NCBI GenBank assembly: GCA_002878375.1
Contig: NIRF01000001.1
Location: 62,001-126,000 of the forward strand
From: Dictyoglomus sp. NZ13-RE01
Lineage (GTDB): Bacteria; Dictyoglomota; Dictyoglomia; Dictyoglomales; Dictyoglomaceae
Length of the DNA: 64,000 nucleotides
Reading direction: 5' to 3'
Part shown: positions 1 to 9,570 of the stretch, piece by piece
Numbering within the stretch: position 1 is the first letter of the stretch
Layout of the letters: every line of letters begins with the position of its first letter
Made by a program: the position numbers and the translations under genes
Notes under the pieces: model-generated
What the model was told of the DNA's origin: nothing
Seen by the model: the letters and a program-made list of their open reading frames with translations, nothing else
Databases searched by the model: none

Positions 1-1616
1 TTACGAGAGCTATAGAGTCACTCGGTTTTACATATAATTACCACAGGGTCTCACAAGTAACACGGTTGGGACCATGTGCTAATATATCTGCTTTAAAAAA
101 GCTTTTTGAAAGAAATCCACAAGCTGAAATCTATTATCTTTTTTCTAAGTCTCTTGGTTGGTATGGTATTGTACCGCGAGAGGCAGAGGATATAAGCCTT
201 TCAAGTATATATTTAGATGAGTCAAATATTAAAATTCTTTTGGAAAAATTGTTTATTCTTGGTGTAAGGGGGACTTTAAAACAGATTAAAAATAAAAATT
301 ATAGGAAAAGAGTTATAGAAAGAGCAAAAAAAATTAGGAATTGGTATAAAGAAATTATATTTTCAAACCACAATATCTCTATTGTTGATCTTCATAAGTA
401 TATTTCAAAAAAAATAATAGAAGATCTATATAAAAATGATATAGAATTGAAATTTGAGACCACATCTAATATGTTTAGAATAACATCCAAAGAAGAGGTA
501 AAGGAAGATTCTTACTATTTCTTTGATTTAAGTTTGAGAAATCCCCAATTATTTGCTCAGGCTTATAATATGGCTTTAAATAAAGCGGGTTTGCATTTAA
601 AAAGAATGCACATTAAGAATAACACTTTTTCTCCCCCATTTTTTATGGAAGTGTTTTCCATTGAGAAATCAAGATTGATTCTAACTCGATGTAATATTGA
701 GATTAAAAATGATGGGATTTCAGAAGTTCGGTTATATTCTCCCCATTGTACTTCAACCACTTTAATCTCGAAAAATTCTTTATCCAGTGCCTGTGAATTT
801 ATAAAAACCCTTTTAGATTCAGAAAGATTTCCTCATGGATTTAGTTTAATTGGAAAAGCAGGACCATTTATGGCGGAGATGAGAAAATATCCAAAAATTT
901 TAGCAGTACCTGAATTAGGTTCAAAATATGCTCCTATGGTAGATTACTTTTTAGGAGAACTTTTTAGAAGGGGAGTAGAGGTTCCTTCCTCTCACTTATT
1001 AAGAATTAGAATAAACTTGTTAGACAATTTAAAATATCTGGGAGATACTGAAATAATACTACCCAAGTATCTTTCTATATTTTTCGGTGAAACAGTAGAT
1101 CCAAAAGATTTTAGCTATTCATGGAGAAATATTGTGGATACTATAGATAAATTTTTGGAAATTATTTCTAATACCCAACAAGGCGAATATTTTCATTTGG
1201 CTAAGATTATCTTAGCTGAAAAGGGAATAATCGATTTTGAAAGATCCCATAAATATTTGAAATATAAAGAAAAAATTAAGAATTCCATTGGGATCATAAA
1301 AGAAATAAAAATCCCAATGGAATTTTTAGAAGAACTTAAAAATTTGATTTATGAAAGAGAAAAGATTTTAAACCTTTTGAGGGAAAGAAAAAAGAATTCA
1401 GATAAATCCCTTTTTGATAAAAGGGATCTTTTAGAGTATAAAATTCTTTTCCTTTTTGGTGTTTTAATAAGAGGTTTGTTGTTAGTAAAAGAATCATTAA
1501 TTTATATAAACTACCGACCTTACTCCCTTATTCTATATCTGTTAGGAGATGACTTTTTCAAAACCTTAGTAAATAATGCGCAATTTAATTTGGAAGAGAT
1601 TAAGTTTAAGACTTAG
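1..1616 (+). CDS. Unknown protein, 5' end outside window
   Basis: The reading frame is open from base 3 to the TAG at 1614-1616, so the true start lies upstream of the window; the first in-frame TTG, at 66, has no convincing ribosome site. At least 537 residues are visible. The protein is rich in Lys, Ile and Leu, has no clear signal peptide, and carries a hydrophobic stretch near its C-terminus (around residues 445-470 counted from base 66) that could be membrane-associated or buried. I recognise no family or catalytic motif. Its last 11 bases overlap the end of a small convergent gene. Function is unknown. Confidence 0.75.
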   Translation, partial: TRAIESLGFTYNYHRVSQVTRLGPCANISALKKLFERNPQAEIYYLFSKSLGWYGIVPREAEDISLSSIYLDESNIKILLEKLFILGVRGTLKQIKNKNYRKRVIERAKKIRNWYKEIIFSNHNISIVDLHKYISKKIIEDLYKNDIELKFETTSNMFRITSKEEVKEDSYYFFDLSLRNPQLFAQAYNMALNKAGLHLKRMHIKNNTFSPPFFMEVFSIEKSRLILTRCNIEIKNDGISEVRLYSPHCTSTTLISKNSLSSACEFIKTLLDSERFPHGFSLIGKAGPFMAEMRKYPKILAVPELGSKYAPMVDYFLGELFRRGVEVPSSHLLRIRINLLDNLKYLGDTEIILPKYLSIFFGETVDPKDFSYSWRNIVDTIDKFLEIISNTQQGEYFHLAKIILAEKGIIDFERSHKYLKYKEKIKNSIGIIKEIKIPMEFLEELKNLIYEREKILNLLRERKKNSDKSLFDKRDLLEYKILFLFGVLIRGLLLVKESLIYINYRPYSLILYLLGDDFFKTLVNNAQFNLEEIKFKT

Positions 1617-1734
1617 GAACAAATTGAGGACAAGAGCCTTCTGCTTTTACAGGTATTCCAAAGCACATACCTTTATTAGGATCCGATGGGTTTGGTTGGA
1701 AAAATTTGCAGTTTTTGCATTTACGCTCTTCCAT
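1606..1734 (-). CDS. Small Cys-rich protein, 42 aa
   Basis: A 42-codon frame runs from the ATG at 1734 to a TAA at 1608-1606. It is preceded by a purine-rich ribosome site (AAAAGGGGGG, 6 bases before the ATG), which makes it a real gene rather than a chance frame. The protein starts MEERKCKNCKFF and has four cysteines: a CxxC pair at 6 and 9, then Cys24 and Cys35, in the pattern CxxC-x14-C-x10-C, ending PQFVPKS. This looks like a tiny metal or iron-sulphur protein. It loosely recalls the small cysteine-rich subunits of glycyl-radical enzymes such as benzylsuccinate synthase, but no such large subunit is visible here. It is transcribed divergently from guaA. Confidence 0.7.
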   Translation of the reverse strand: MEERKCKNCKFFQPNPSDPNKGMCFGIPVKAEGSCPQFVPKS

Positions 1735-1802
1735 TTAAAACCCCCCTTTTATATAAATAATTCTACTATATTATTTTATCACATAATGGAGGTAAAGGTA
1801 TA

Positions 1803-3320
1803 ATGTTTGCAGTTATCGATTTTGGTTCCCAATATACTCAATTAATTGCAAGAAGACTAAGGGAATTAAAAGTATACTCCTTAATTTTTCCTCCTAATGT
1901 AGAGACGAGAGAGCTTGAGGGGGTAGAGGGGATAATTTTATCTGGAGGACCTGGAAGTGTTTATGAGGATAGTCTTGATTTAAATATGGATATCTTTAAT
2001 ATTAATGTTCCAATATTGGGGATTTGTTTTGGTTTTCAATTAATAGCTAAGATCTTTGGAGGAGAAGTTGTAAAGGGTGAGAAAGGGGAATACGGACTTA
2101 CAAAGATAAAAATTATAAATCCATCAAAACTACTTGAAGGTTTAAATGAAGAAGAGATTGTTTGGATGAGTCATCAAGATGTAGTTTCAAAACTTCCAAG
2201 TGGATTTGTACCTTTAGCTATATCAGAGAATAATTACCTTTCCGCCTATGAGTCGATAGAGAAAAACATATACGGAGTACAGTTTCATCCAGAGGTAAGT
2301 CATACTAAAAAAGGAAGGGAAATATTAAAAAATTTTGTTTTCAAAATCTGTGGGAGTAAAGAAAGCTGGAACTTAAGTAAATTTGTTGAAGATAGTATTA
2401 AAGAGGTTAGGGAGCGTGTTGGGAATGAAAAGGTCCTTTTGGCAGTAAGTGGAGGGGTAGACTCTTCAACTTTAGCTGTTTTACTTAGTAAGGCTATTGG
2501 TGACCAACTTACTGCTGTTTTTGTGGATCATGGTCTACTTAGAAAGGGAGAGAGAAATGAAGTTGAAAATGCATTAAGAAGTTTAGGAGTTAATCTTGTG
2601 GTAATTGATGCTAAAGATAGATTTTTAGAAAAATTAAAAGGAGTTCAGGATCCAGAAGAGAAAAGAAAGATAATTGGACATGAATTTATTAAAGTATTCG
2701 AAGAATTTGCAAAACAATATGGACCATTTAAGTACTTAGCCCAAGGCACTCTTTATCCTGATGTAATAGAAAGTGCCCAATCCAAGACAGGTAAGGCTGC
2801 AAAAATAAAATCTCATCATAACGTAGGTGGGCTTCCTTCAAACCTGCAATTTGAAATAATAGAACCTTTTAGATATTTATTCAAGGATGAGGTTAGAAAA
2901 ATAGCAGAAATATTAGGATTACCTCAAAGCTTTATTAGTAGACAACCTTATCCAGGTCCTGGATTAGCTGTTAGAATTGTTGGAGAAATAACAGAAGAAA
3001 GATTGGATATTTTGAGAGAGGCGGATGCTATACTTCAGGAGGAATTACGAAAGTGGGAAGGCTATGAACATATTTGGCAGTCATTTGCGGTATTACTTCC
3101 TGTAAGAAGTGTAGGAGTAAAAGGGGATAAAAGATCTTATGAGTATACAATTGCTTTGAGAATTGTTGAAAGTGAAGACGGAATGACTGCCCAATGGGTA
3201 AAAGTCCCTTATGAGATATTGGAAAGAATAGCTACTCGTATAACTAACGAAGTAAAGAATATTAATAGAGTGGTTTTAGATATTACAAATAAACCCCCAG
3301 CCACAATAGAATGGGAGTAA
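1803..3320 (+). CDS. guaA: GMP synthase (glutamine-hydrolysing)
   Basis: The 505-residue protein has the full GuaA layout and usual length. It converts XMP to GMP using ATP and glutamine, the last step of guanine nucleotide synthesis, in the cytoplasm. The N-terminal class I amidotransferase domain shows the nucleophile Cys75 in GICFGFQL and the His162/Glu164 pair in FHPE. The ATP pyrophosphatase P-loop SGGVDSS is at 216-222, and the C-terminal dimerisation domain ends in PPATIEWE. The start is set by GGAGG ten bases before the ATG. A LUD-domain gene follows after 15 bases, probably in the same transcript. Confidence 0.97.
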   Translation: MFAVIDFGSQYTQLIARRLRELKVYSLIFPPNVETRELEGVEGIILSGGPGSVYEDSLDLNMDIFNINVPILGICFGFQLIAKIFGGEVVKGEKGEYGLTKIKIINPSKLLEGLNEEEIVWMSHQDVVSKLPSGFVPLAISENNYLSAYESIEKNIYGVQFHPEVSHTKKGREILKNFVFKICGSKESWNLSKFVEDSIKEVRERVGNEKVLLAVSGGVDSSTLAVLLSKAIGDQLTAVFVDHGLLRKGERNEVENALRSLGVNLVVIDAKDRFLEKLKGVQDPEEKRKIIGHEFIKVFEEFAKQYGPFKYLAQGTLYPDVIESAQSKTGKAAKIKSHHNVGGLPSNLQFEIIEPFRYLFKDEVRKIAEILGLPQSFISRQPYPGPGLAVRIVGEITEERLDILREADAILQEELRKWEGYEHIWQSFAVLLPVRSVGVKGDKRSYEYTIALRIVESEDGMTAQWVKVPYEILERIATRITNEVKNINRVVLDITNKPPATIEWE

Positions 3321-3335
3321 AAGGAGGTCTTTAAT

Positions 3336-3977
3336 ATGAGAGAATTAGAAAAATGGCTTGGAGAGAAACAACTTCAGAGAGTAGAGGAATTATTAAAGGA
3401 AAGAGGATTTAATGTATTATTAGTTGAAAATAAAGAGATGGCAAAAGAGAAAGTTTTGGAACTTATACCAGAAGGAGCAACAGTTGGTATTGGTGGAAGC
3501 ATGACCATAAGAGAAATAGGAATAATTGAAGAATTAGAAAAGAGAGGCTTTGAGATTTACCATCATTGGAAACCTGGATTATCCCCAGATGAAGATTTAG
3601 AGATAAGAAAAAAAGAATTAATTTCTGATGTTTTCTTATCAAGCGTAAATGCTATTACTTTTTCAGGAGAAATAGTCAATATTGATGGAGTAGGTAATAG
3701 AGTTTCAGCGCAAATATTTGGTCCTAAGAAGGTGATTTTAGTTGTTGGTAAAAATAAATTGGTAGTCAACTTGGAAACTGCCATTTGGCATATTAAAAAT
3801 GTAGTAGCACCATTAAATGCTAAAAGACTTAATTTAGATCTACCTTGTGGTACCTTAGGATATTGCGCTGATTGTAGTAATCCTAAGAAAATGTGTAGAG
3901 TTATAACTATTATGGAAGCTCCACCATCTAAAACTGAAATTTGGATTATATTAGTAAATGAAAACTTAGGGTTTTAA
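3336..3977 (+). CDS. LUD-domain protein (DUF162)
   Basis: This 213-residue protein matches the LUD family, whose members include LutB and LutC of lactate utilisation. The middle shows the typical GATVGIGGSMTIREIG segment (about residues 47-62), followed by NIDGVGNRVSAQIFGPKKVI. Four cysteines near the C-terminus (PCGTLGYCADC...MC, about 171-187) could bind a metal or cluster. It stands alone without lutA or lutB partners, so lactate oxidation cannot be assumed. Start: AAAAGGAGG precedes the ATG. It lies 15 bases after guaA, and its last 4 bases overlap the convergent DUF554 gene. Confidence 0.85.
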   Translation: MRELEKWLGEKQLQRVEELLKERGFNVLLVENKEMAKEKVLELIPEGATVGIGGSMTIREIGIIEELEKRGFEIYHHWKPGLSPDEDLEIRKKELISDVFLSSVNAITFSGEIVNIDGVGNRVSAQIFGPKKVILVVGKNKLVVNLETAIWHIKNVVAPLNAKRLNLDLPCGTLGYCADCSNPKKMCRVITIMEAPPSKTEIWIILVNENLGF

Positions 3978-4651
3978 GGAAATATTTTCACAAATAAGAT
4001 AATAAGTAGTAGAGCTGGTAAGAGATTAGCAACTTTTATATTTTTTAACTCTAAAAGATTGAAAGCAATGCCAAGAACAAGAATACCGCCAACGGCAGTC
4101 ATTTCTCTTACAACAATCTCTGTTAATATAGGACTAACAAGGTTAGCAAGTAGAGTAATAGTTCCTTGAACAATGAGAACGGAAAGGGACGAAAAAGCAA
4201 CCCCAATTCCGAGGGCAGAAGAGAGCGCAATTGAGGCAGTTCCATCTAATAGTGATTTTGTTAAAAGGATGGTTGGAGTTTGACCTAATCCATCCTGGAT
4301 AGATCCCATTATTGTCATTGGTCCAATACAGTATAATAAACTTGCAGTTAAGAATCCCTTTGCAAAAGTCCCTTTTTCTCCTCTACTGAATTTTTCTTCG
4401 ACTTTATTTGATATATCTTTAAAAATACCATCAATATTTAACAGCTCTCCTATTATTCCTCCAATAACTAAACTAAAAACTAAATGTAAAAATTTTTCTC
4501 CTTTTAATGCCATTTGCAAGCCAAGATAAATACATACAAGTCCTAATGCGTCCATTAGGATTTTTCGCATGTTTTCAGTAAACTTACTTTTTAATGTAAG
4601 TCCTATTAAACTTCCAATTAAAACTGCTATACTATTAATAATTGTTCCCAT
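3974..4651 (-). CDS. DUF554 integral membrane protein
   Basis: A 225-residue, very hydrophobic protein with about six to seven predicted membrane segments and the family's glycine-rich pattern, for example GTIINSIAVLIGSLIGL at the N-terminus and LTASLLYCIGPMTIMGSIQDG (about 102-122). It belongs to the DUF554 (YdfK-like) family, which is probably a transporter or channel of unknown substrate. It is a single gene, convergent with the LUD gene and divergent from the glycosyltransferase. Family assignment is firm; function is unknown. Confidence 0.85.
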   Translation of the reverse strand: MGTIINSIAVLIGSLIGLTLKSKFTENMRKILMDALGLVCIYLGLQMALKGEKFLHLVFSLVIGGIIGELLNIDGIFKDISNKVEEKFSRGEKGTFAKGFLTASLLYCIGPMTIMGSIQDGLGQTPTILLTKSLLDGTASIALSSALGIGVAFSSLSVLIVQGTITLLANLVSPILTEIVVREMTAVGGILVLGIAFNLLELKNIKVANLLPALLLIILFVKIFP

Positions 4652-4695
4652 TAGGGATATAAAATATCATAAAATAAGAATTTAGTCAAAAAGTA

Positions 4696-5805
4696 ATGAG
4701 AAGTTTAATAATAGATCTTAGAATGATAAATTATTCTGGGATTGGGACTTATTTGAAAAATTTAGTTCCATTCTTTAAAGATTCTATTTTTTCCCTAAAA
4801 GTCTTAGGAAATGTTAGAGAAGTGAAAAATTTTTTAAAGGATGATATAGAGATAATTCCATTTGGTGCACCTATTTATTCCATTTCCGAACAATTAAGTT
4901 ATCCTTTAATAATTCCAAGATGTGATGTTTTTTGGTCTCCTCACTTTAATGCACCAATATTACCAATAAAAGCAAAAAAAAGAATAGTTACAATTCACGA
5001 TGTTTATCATCTTGCTTTTTATGAGAGCTTTAATTCTTTGCAAAAAGTATATATAAAGCTTGTTATTAATAGTGCGGTAAATCTTTCTGATAAAATTATT
5101 ACAGTATCTAACTTTTCTAAATCTGAAATCATTAAGTATACAAAAGTAAATCCAGAAAAAATAGAAGTCATTTATAATGGTGTAGATAATAATAGGTTTA
5201 AAATTTTGGATAGAAAAGTTTTAGAACCATTTAGATCGAAATATCCGGAGAATTTTATTCTATATGTAGGAAATGTAAAGCCTCATAAGAATTTGAAAAA
5301 TCTGTTGAAAGCCTTTTCTATAATTCAAAAAAAGAACTACAAAGATTACTATTTGGTAATTGTTGGCAAAAAAGAGGGTTTTATAACTGGTGATAAAGAA
5401 ATTTTTCAAATTCTTGAGGATAGTTATGAATTGAGAACCAAAGTAATATTTACAGGTTATATAGAAGATGACGAACTTCCTGTACTATATAATCTTGCAA
5501 GGTTATTCGTATTTCCTTCATTATATGAAGGATTTGGTCTTCCTCCCCTTGAAGCTATGGCTTGTGGATGTCCCACAGTTGTATCTAATCTATCCGCAAT
5601 ACCTGAAGTTTGTGGAGATGCAAGTTTTTACGTAAATCCATTAGAACCTGAAGAAATTGCCCTTGGAATTTTAAAGGTTTTAAACAGTGATGATCTAAGG
5701 AAAAATTTAATCGAAAAAGGATTAGAAAGAGTAAAATCCTTTAATTGGGAAAAATCAGCCAAGAAACATAGAGAAACTATTCTAACTCTTCTGGATAGGG
5801 GATAA
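4696..5805 (+). CDS. GT4-family glycosyltransferase
   Basis: The 369-residue protein has two Rossmann-like domains of the GT-B fold. The acceptor side carries IVTIHDVYH (about 102-110). The donor side carries [18 protein letters not shown] and the signature [19 protein letters not shown], whose E-x7-E residues bind the nucleotide-sugar. Sugar and acceptor are not known; relatives build cell-surface polysaccharide or lipid-linked glycans. There is no clear ribosome site before the ATG at 4696. It stands alone on the plus strand, and its end overlaps the convergent DUF523 gene by 29 bases. Confidence 0.9.
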   Translation: MRSLIIDLRMINYSGIGTYLKNLVPFFKDSIFSLKVLGNVREVKNFLKDDIEIIPFGAPIYSISEQLSYPLIIPRCDVFWSPHFNAPILPIKAKKRIVTIHDVYHLAFYESFNSLQKVYIKLVINSAVNLSDKIITVSNFSKSEIIKYTKVNPEKIEVIYNGVDNNRFKILDRKVLEPFRSKYPENFILYVGNVKPHKNLKNLLKAFSIIQKKNYKDYYLVIVGKKEGFITGDKEIFQILEDSYELRTKVIFTGYIEDDELPVLYNLARLFVFPSLYEGFGLPPLEAMACGCPTVVSNLSAIPEVCGDASFYVNPLEPEEIALGILKVLNSDDLRKNLIEKGLERVKSFNWEKSAKKHRETILTLLDRG

Positions 5806-6721
5806 GATATGCTTGAGTTATTAGATATTCATCATCAAATCTAAATACCCAATTTTTAAGTATCTCCAAAATAACTTTAAGTTCTACCTTCCCCTCTTTA
5901 TAGTTTTTGAGTAGATTTAAAAAATGCATCTTTTCCTTTTCTCTTAGCTTTTCAGATATATGACCAAATATGTGTGATAATGTATTATAATGCTGATTTC
6001 TTGAGGGCTTCTTTGATAGAGCCTTCAAAAATATTTCTGAATAGATAGAAAGGGACTCTTTGAAATTATCTCTATTTATATTAGCTACAATCTTACCTAA
6101 TTTTCTAAGCTTTTCTTGACTATAGGTCATAAGAAGATATTTGTATCTTTGATGAAAATCCATGATTTCCTTTACTTCTTTGGCATTTTTCCTAAATTCT
6201 CTAAGATCTGCTAAAGAGAATATTCTTGTTAAGAAATTTCTCTTAATATCTGGATTTTTTAATCTACCTTCATCCTCAATAGGAATAAGGGGAAATTTCT
6301 CCATTAGTAACATTGCAAAAATCCCTTTTCCCTTGGAGTGGTAGATCTTTCCCTCTTTATCTTTATAAACTAAAGTGTTGGAGACACCGCAGGAAGGAGA
6401 TTTACTCTTTAATATTGCTCCATCAAATTCATAGTTTGATAAATTTGATATAAAATCCTCAGAAAATTTATACATAATATCTGTTAAATCACTACCAGTG
6501 CTTGGTTGAGATATTCTATAGCCTTCTTCTGTTTTATAAACTATTATTTTTTCTCTTGGAACTCCAAGTCCAATAGAAACTTCTGGACATACAGTATTAA
6601 TATCACAGAAGTCTCTGAGTTTTAGAACAAATTCATCTTTAACAAATCCTCCATCATATCTTACAGGTTCTAAATTTAAACAAGCACTAAGTATAATTTT
6701 AGGTCTCATAAAGTTTCTCAT
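5777..6721 (-). CDS. DUF523 and DUF1722 (YbgA-like) fusion protein
   Basis: I place the start at 6721 (MRNFMRPK), because AAGGAGG lies just upstream; a longer frame from 6745 would read through that ribosome site. The 314-residue product has an N-terminal DUF523 domain (about 5-150, with conserved cysteines in LSACLNLEPVRYDG, NTVCPEV and KSKSPSCGVS) and a C-terminal DUF1722/YbgA domain (about 180-300, with FHQRYKYLLMTYSQ). This fused arrangement is common in bacteria. The cysteines suggest metal or iron-sulphur binding, but no biochemical role is firmly established to my knowledge. The gene is divergent from tRNA-Ser. Confidence 0.88.
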   Translation of the reverse strand: MRNFMRPKIILSACLNLEPVRYDGGFVKDEFVLKLRDFCDINTVCPEVSIGLGVPREKIIVYKTEEGYRISQPSTGSDLTDIMYKFSEDFISNLSNYEFDGAILKSKSPSCGVSNTLVYKDKEGKIYHSKGKGIFAMLLMEKFPLIPIEDEGRLKNPDIKRNFLTRIFSLADLREFRKNAKEVKEIMDFHQRYKYLLMTYSQEKLRKLGKIVANINRDNFKESLSIYSEIFLKALSKKPSRNQHYNTLSHIFGHISEKLREKEKMHFLNLLKNYKEGKVELKVILEILKNWVFRFDDEYLITQAYLIPYPEELE

Positions 6722-6738
6722 AATTATATCCTCCTTTA

Positions 6739-6767
6739 TTGTCAATTCTTATTTATAATGGTATAAT
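6739..6767 (+). promoter_or_regulatory. Promoter of tRNA-Ser(GCU)
   Basis: A -35 box TTGTCA (6739-6744) and a perfect -10 box TATAAT (6762-6767) are separated by exactly 17 bases. Transcription would start a few bases before the mature tRNA 5' end at 6779. Confidence 0.75.
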
Positions 6768-6778
6768 CTCTTTTGGAT

Positions 6779-6873
<95 letters not shown>

Positions 6874-6876
6874 ACT

Positions 6877-8259
6877 TTAACTATAAAACTTCTGTAATAA
6901 CTCTTTGTATTTTTTAAATTTCTCCTCATAATAATCCAATTTATTTATAGGCTCGTATAATGTAAATTCTTTTACTTTAAAATTTTCTGCGTAATTTTTA
7001 GGATATATATTATTTGCTATCAAATAAGCTGTACCCTTACTTGTTAACTCCCTCTCTTTTGAAACAAATAAAGGAGTATTAAGGATATCCGCCTTTAATT
7101 GGACAATATTTTTGAATCTACACATTCCCCCACCTAATATGATCTTTTCAATATTAAATCCAATATTTCTAATCTCTTCTATGATCAACCTTGTTTCAAA
7201 AAATAGTCCCTCCCAAATACTCTGTAATAGATCATTTAATGTGGTTTTGATAGTAATTCCGAAAAACATTCCCTTTGCATCCTTATTGGGAGATGGAATA
7301 TTTCTCCCTAAAATATAAGGGAAAAAGAAAAGCTCATTTTCAAACTGAAAATTTATTCTTTCAATTTTTCTTTTAATATTTAAACCATTTCTAATCCAAT
7401 TATAAATTCCGCCGGAAAAATGAATTCCCCCCAACAAATAATATCTATCTTCAAGAAGGCATCCCACACTAAATCCCTTTTTCCCTACATCCTTTAAAAT
7501 ATTTAGATTATCTGATAAAAGGAAAAAGGCTTCTGCAGTTCCCCAAGAATCATATAAAGTTGAATAATCTAACTCAAGAGGGAAACTTCCAATAGGATGG
7601 TCATGACCTCCTAAAAAAACTGGAATTGTATTGTAATCTCCTATGTAGCTTCCACATGCCTTTATATTCGGTAAAATACTTTCATTTAACCCACATAAAT
7701 TTAAGATTTCTTTGGACCAGTACTTATTTCTGATATCAAAAATGAGCATTCTACTTGCCAAAGAATAATCAGTTATAACTTCACCAGTCAGTAAATAATT
7801 CACAAAATCTACAGCATTTAGCCATTTCCATACTCTACTCCATATATCTTTTTGATTTTCCCTTACCCATAAAATCTTCGCTAACGAATATTTAGGTGAA
7901 ACTTTTAATCCAGTAATTTCAAAAATTCTTTCCTTGTTAATGGAATTTAGAATGTTCAACTCCTTTTCTCCTCTAAGGTCTAACCAAGAAAATATATTGG
8001 TAAGTGGTTTTCCTTCTTCGTCAATGAGTAGACCAGCCTCCCCCATTCCAGAGACTGAAATACCGCCTATACTTTTTAAAGGCATTTCCCTTAATGTATT
8101 ATAGATGGCTTCTTTTATAAAGTTCGGTGATATGGAATAATCACTACTTATTTGGGTTGGTATAACTTTTTTAGAAATAATTTTTCCTTTCTTGTTCCAA
8201 AGAAAAATTTTTATGTTTGTTGTTCCTAAATCAATTGTTAGGAGATTTTTAAGACTCAT
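6877..8259 (-). CDS. FGGY-family carbohydrate kinase
   Basis: The 460-residue protein begins with the FGGY phosphate-1 motif, LLTIDLGTTNIKIFLW (6-21). The second domain shows LGGHDHPIGS (about 247-256) and the adenosine-binding ILGGGMCRFKNIVQLKADI (about 379-397). Such kinases phosphorylate sugars or polyols (xylulose, gluconate, glycerol, fuculose and others) in the cytoplasm; the substrate cannot be read from sequence. AAAGGATC precedes the ATG. No sugar isomerase or transporter gene is adjacent, so context gives no further clue. Confidence 0.88.
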   Translation of the reverse strand: MSLKNLLTIDLGTTNIKIFLWNKKGKIISKKVIPTQISSDYSISPNFIKEAIYNTLREMPLKSIGGISVSGMGEAGLLIDEEGKPLTNIFSWLDLRGEKELNILNSINKERIFEITGLKVSPKYSLAKILWVRENQKDIWSRVWKWLNAVDFVNYLLTGEVITDYSLASRMLIFDIRNKYWSKEILNLCGLNESILPNIKACGSYIGDYNTIPVFLGGHDHPIGSFPLELDYSTLYDSWGTAEAFFLLSDNLNILKDVGKKGFSVGCLLEDRYYLLGGIHFSGGIYNWIRNGLNIKRKIERINFQFENELFFFPYILGRNIPSPNKDAKGMFFGITIKTTLNDLLQSIWEGLFFETRLIIEEIRNIGFNIEKIILGGGMCRFKNIVQLKADILNTPLFVSKERELTSKGTAYLIANNIYPKNYAENFKVKEFTLYEPINKLDYYEEKFKKYKELLQKFYS

Positions 8260-8401
8260 TTTAAGTGATCCTTTCTTAATGAGATTCTTATATTCTCTTC
8301 TTTCACAATTCCTACATCAACTTTCTTCTAAATTTTATTTTCTTCACTATCTCACCCTCTTTCTTTCATCTTACCATATTTTACTACTTTTAATTCCAGA
8401 C

Positions 8402-8430
8402 TTCACAAGGTTATAAAAAAGTGATATTTT
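8402..8430 (+). promoter_or_regulatory. Promoter of yicC operon, near-leaderless
   Basis: The -35 box TTCACA (8402-8407), 17 bases, then an extended -10 box TGA-TATTTT (-10 at 8425-8430). The ATG of yicC follows 8 bases after the -10 box and there is no Shine-Dalgarno sequence, so the transcript is predicted to begin at or within a few bases of the start codon. Confidence 0.55.
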
Positions 8431-8438
8431 AATAACAT

Positions 8439-9293
8439 ATGAGGGGAATGACTGCCTCATGTTTTAAAGAGATATCCTTTGGGAGCCTTAAGCTTTATAT
8501 GGAGTTTAAGGGGTACAATCATCGTTTTTTAGAATTAAAAATTTATCTTCCACAAAATCTCACATATTTAGAGAAAGAATTTATAGATAAAATAAGGAGT
8601 AATATAAAAAGAGGACAGGTTATATTTAATCTTAGAATGTACAATAATATTGAATCCATCCCTAAACTTAACTCTTCTTTTATAGAGGAGTCTTTAAAGG
8701 AAATTGAAAAAATAACAGGGAAAAAGGAAATCTTATCTGATTGGAAAGAGCTTCTTATTAATCCTCAAGCATTTACATTAGAACCTAAAAGTTTTTCAAA
8801 TGAGGAAGTGGACTTTATAAAAAAAGAATTTGATCTTCTTTTGGAAAATTTTTTAGAGGAAAAAAGGAAAGAAGGAGAAGGAATATCTAAAAGTCTTGAA
8901 AAGTGTATCCAGATAATTAAGGAAAATCTGGAAAAAATTGAGGCTGAGGATGAAAACTGGAAAAAAGAGGTTCATGAAATCTTGAATAAAAAATTGGAAG
9001 AATGGAATATTACTATCGAAAGAGATAGATTAATTCAAGAAATTGCTCTGATCATAATGAAAGCGGATATTAATGAGGAATTAGAGAGGCTTAAAATTTT
9101 TATTGCTAAATTTGAGGAAGAGATGAAAAGAGATGATAGTATTGGAAAAACTTTGGACTTTATAATTCAAGAAATGTGGCGTGAAATAAATACTCTTTCC
9201 AGTAAAACCGCAAAGACAAAAATTATGGAGTATTCTTTAAAAATAAAAGAGGAGTTAGAAAAAATGAGGGAATTAATTAACAATGTGGAGTAG
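8439..9293 (+). CDS. yicC: YicC-family endoribonuclease
   Basis: The 284-residue protein carries the YicC/YloC pattern: an N-terminal MRGMTASCFKEI segment, KGYNHRFLELKIYLP (about 24-38), and a C-terminal helical DUF1732 region with IQEMWREINTLSSKT (about 246-260). Relatives are hexameric endoribonucleases acting on RNA, affecting stress survival and sporulation in some bacteria. It opens the operon yicC-remA-gmk-rpoZ-priA-def-fmt, an order resembling that of Firmicutes. The start codon has no ribosome site but a promoter immediately upstream, suggesting leaderless translation. Confidence 0.9.
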   Translation: MRGMTASCFKEISFGSLKLYMEFKGYNHRFLELKIYLPQNLTYLEKEFIDKIRSNIKRGQVIFNLRMYNNIESIPKLNSSFIEESLKEIEKITGKKEILSDWKELLINPQAFTLEPKSFSNEEVDFIKKEFDLLLENFLEEKRKEGEGISKSLEKCIQIIKENLEKIEAEDENWKKEVHEILNKKLEEWNITIERDRLIQEIALIIMKADINEELERLKIFIAKFEEEMKRDDSIGKTLDFIIQEMWREINTLSSKTAKTKIMEYSLKIKEELEKMRELINNVE

Positions 9294-9306
9294 GGAGTGA
9301 AATGAC

Positions 9307-9570
9307 ATGAAGATAAAATTAATTAATATTGGTTTTGGGAATATTGTAGTTAGTTCAAGAATTGTTGCTATAATAAGCCCTGATTCAGCTCCTATCAGGA
9401 GATACATCTCCGATGCTAAAGACAGGAATGAACTTATTGATGCCACATATGGTAGAAAAACAAGGGCAGTTTTAATATTAGATAGTGGACATATAATACT
9501 TTCTGCTCTTAATCCGGAGACTATTGCAGCAAGATTAGAAGGAATGGAAGAAGAGGAGGAAAAGGAATGA
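9307..9570 (+). CDS. remA: RemA-family regulator (DUF370)
   Basis: The 87-residue protein is a clear member of the RemA/DUF370 family, with [25 protein letters not shown] (about 6-30; glycines and SRIVAI are conserved) and [23 protein letters not shown]. Bacillus RemA is a DNA-binding activator of biofilm matrix genes; in this lineage the target is unknown. The usual position between yicC and gmk supports the assignment. The acidic tail EEEEEKE overlaps the gmk start by 4 bases. Confidence 0.93.
   Translation: MKIKLINIGFGNIVVSSRIVAIISPDSAPIRRYISDAKDRNELIDATYGRKTRAVLILDSGHIILSALNPETIAARLEGMEEEEEKE

Noticed and set aside
1576..1803. 75-codon plus-strand frame after the first gene
   Set aside because: It overlaps the well-supported minus-strand 42-residue gene and the guaA ribosome site, and has no ribosome site of its own.
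8192..8416. 74-codon frame upstream of yicC
   Set aside because: Mostly antisense to the sugar kinase start; hydrophobic low-complexity product, no ribosome site.
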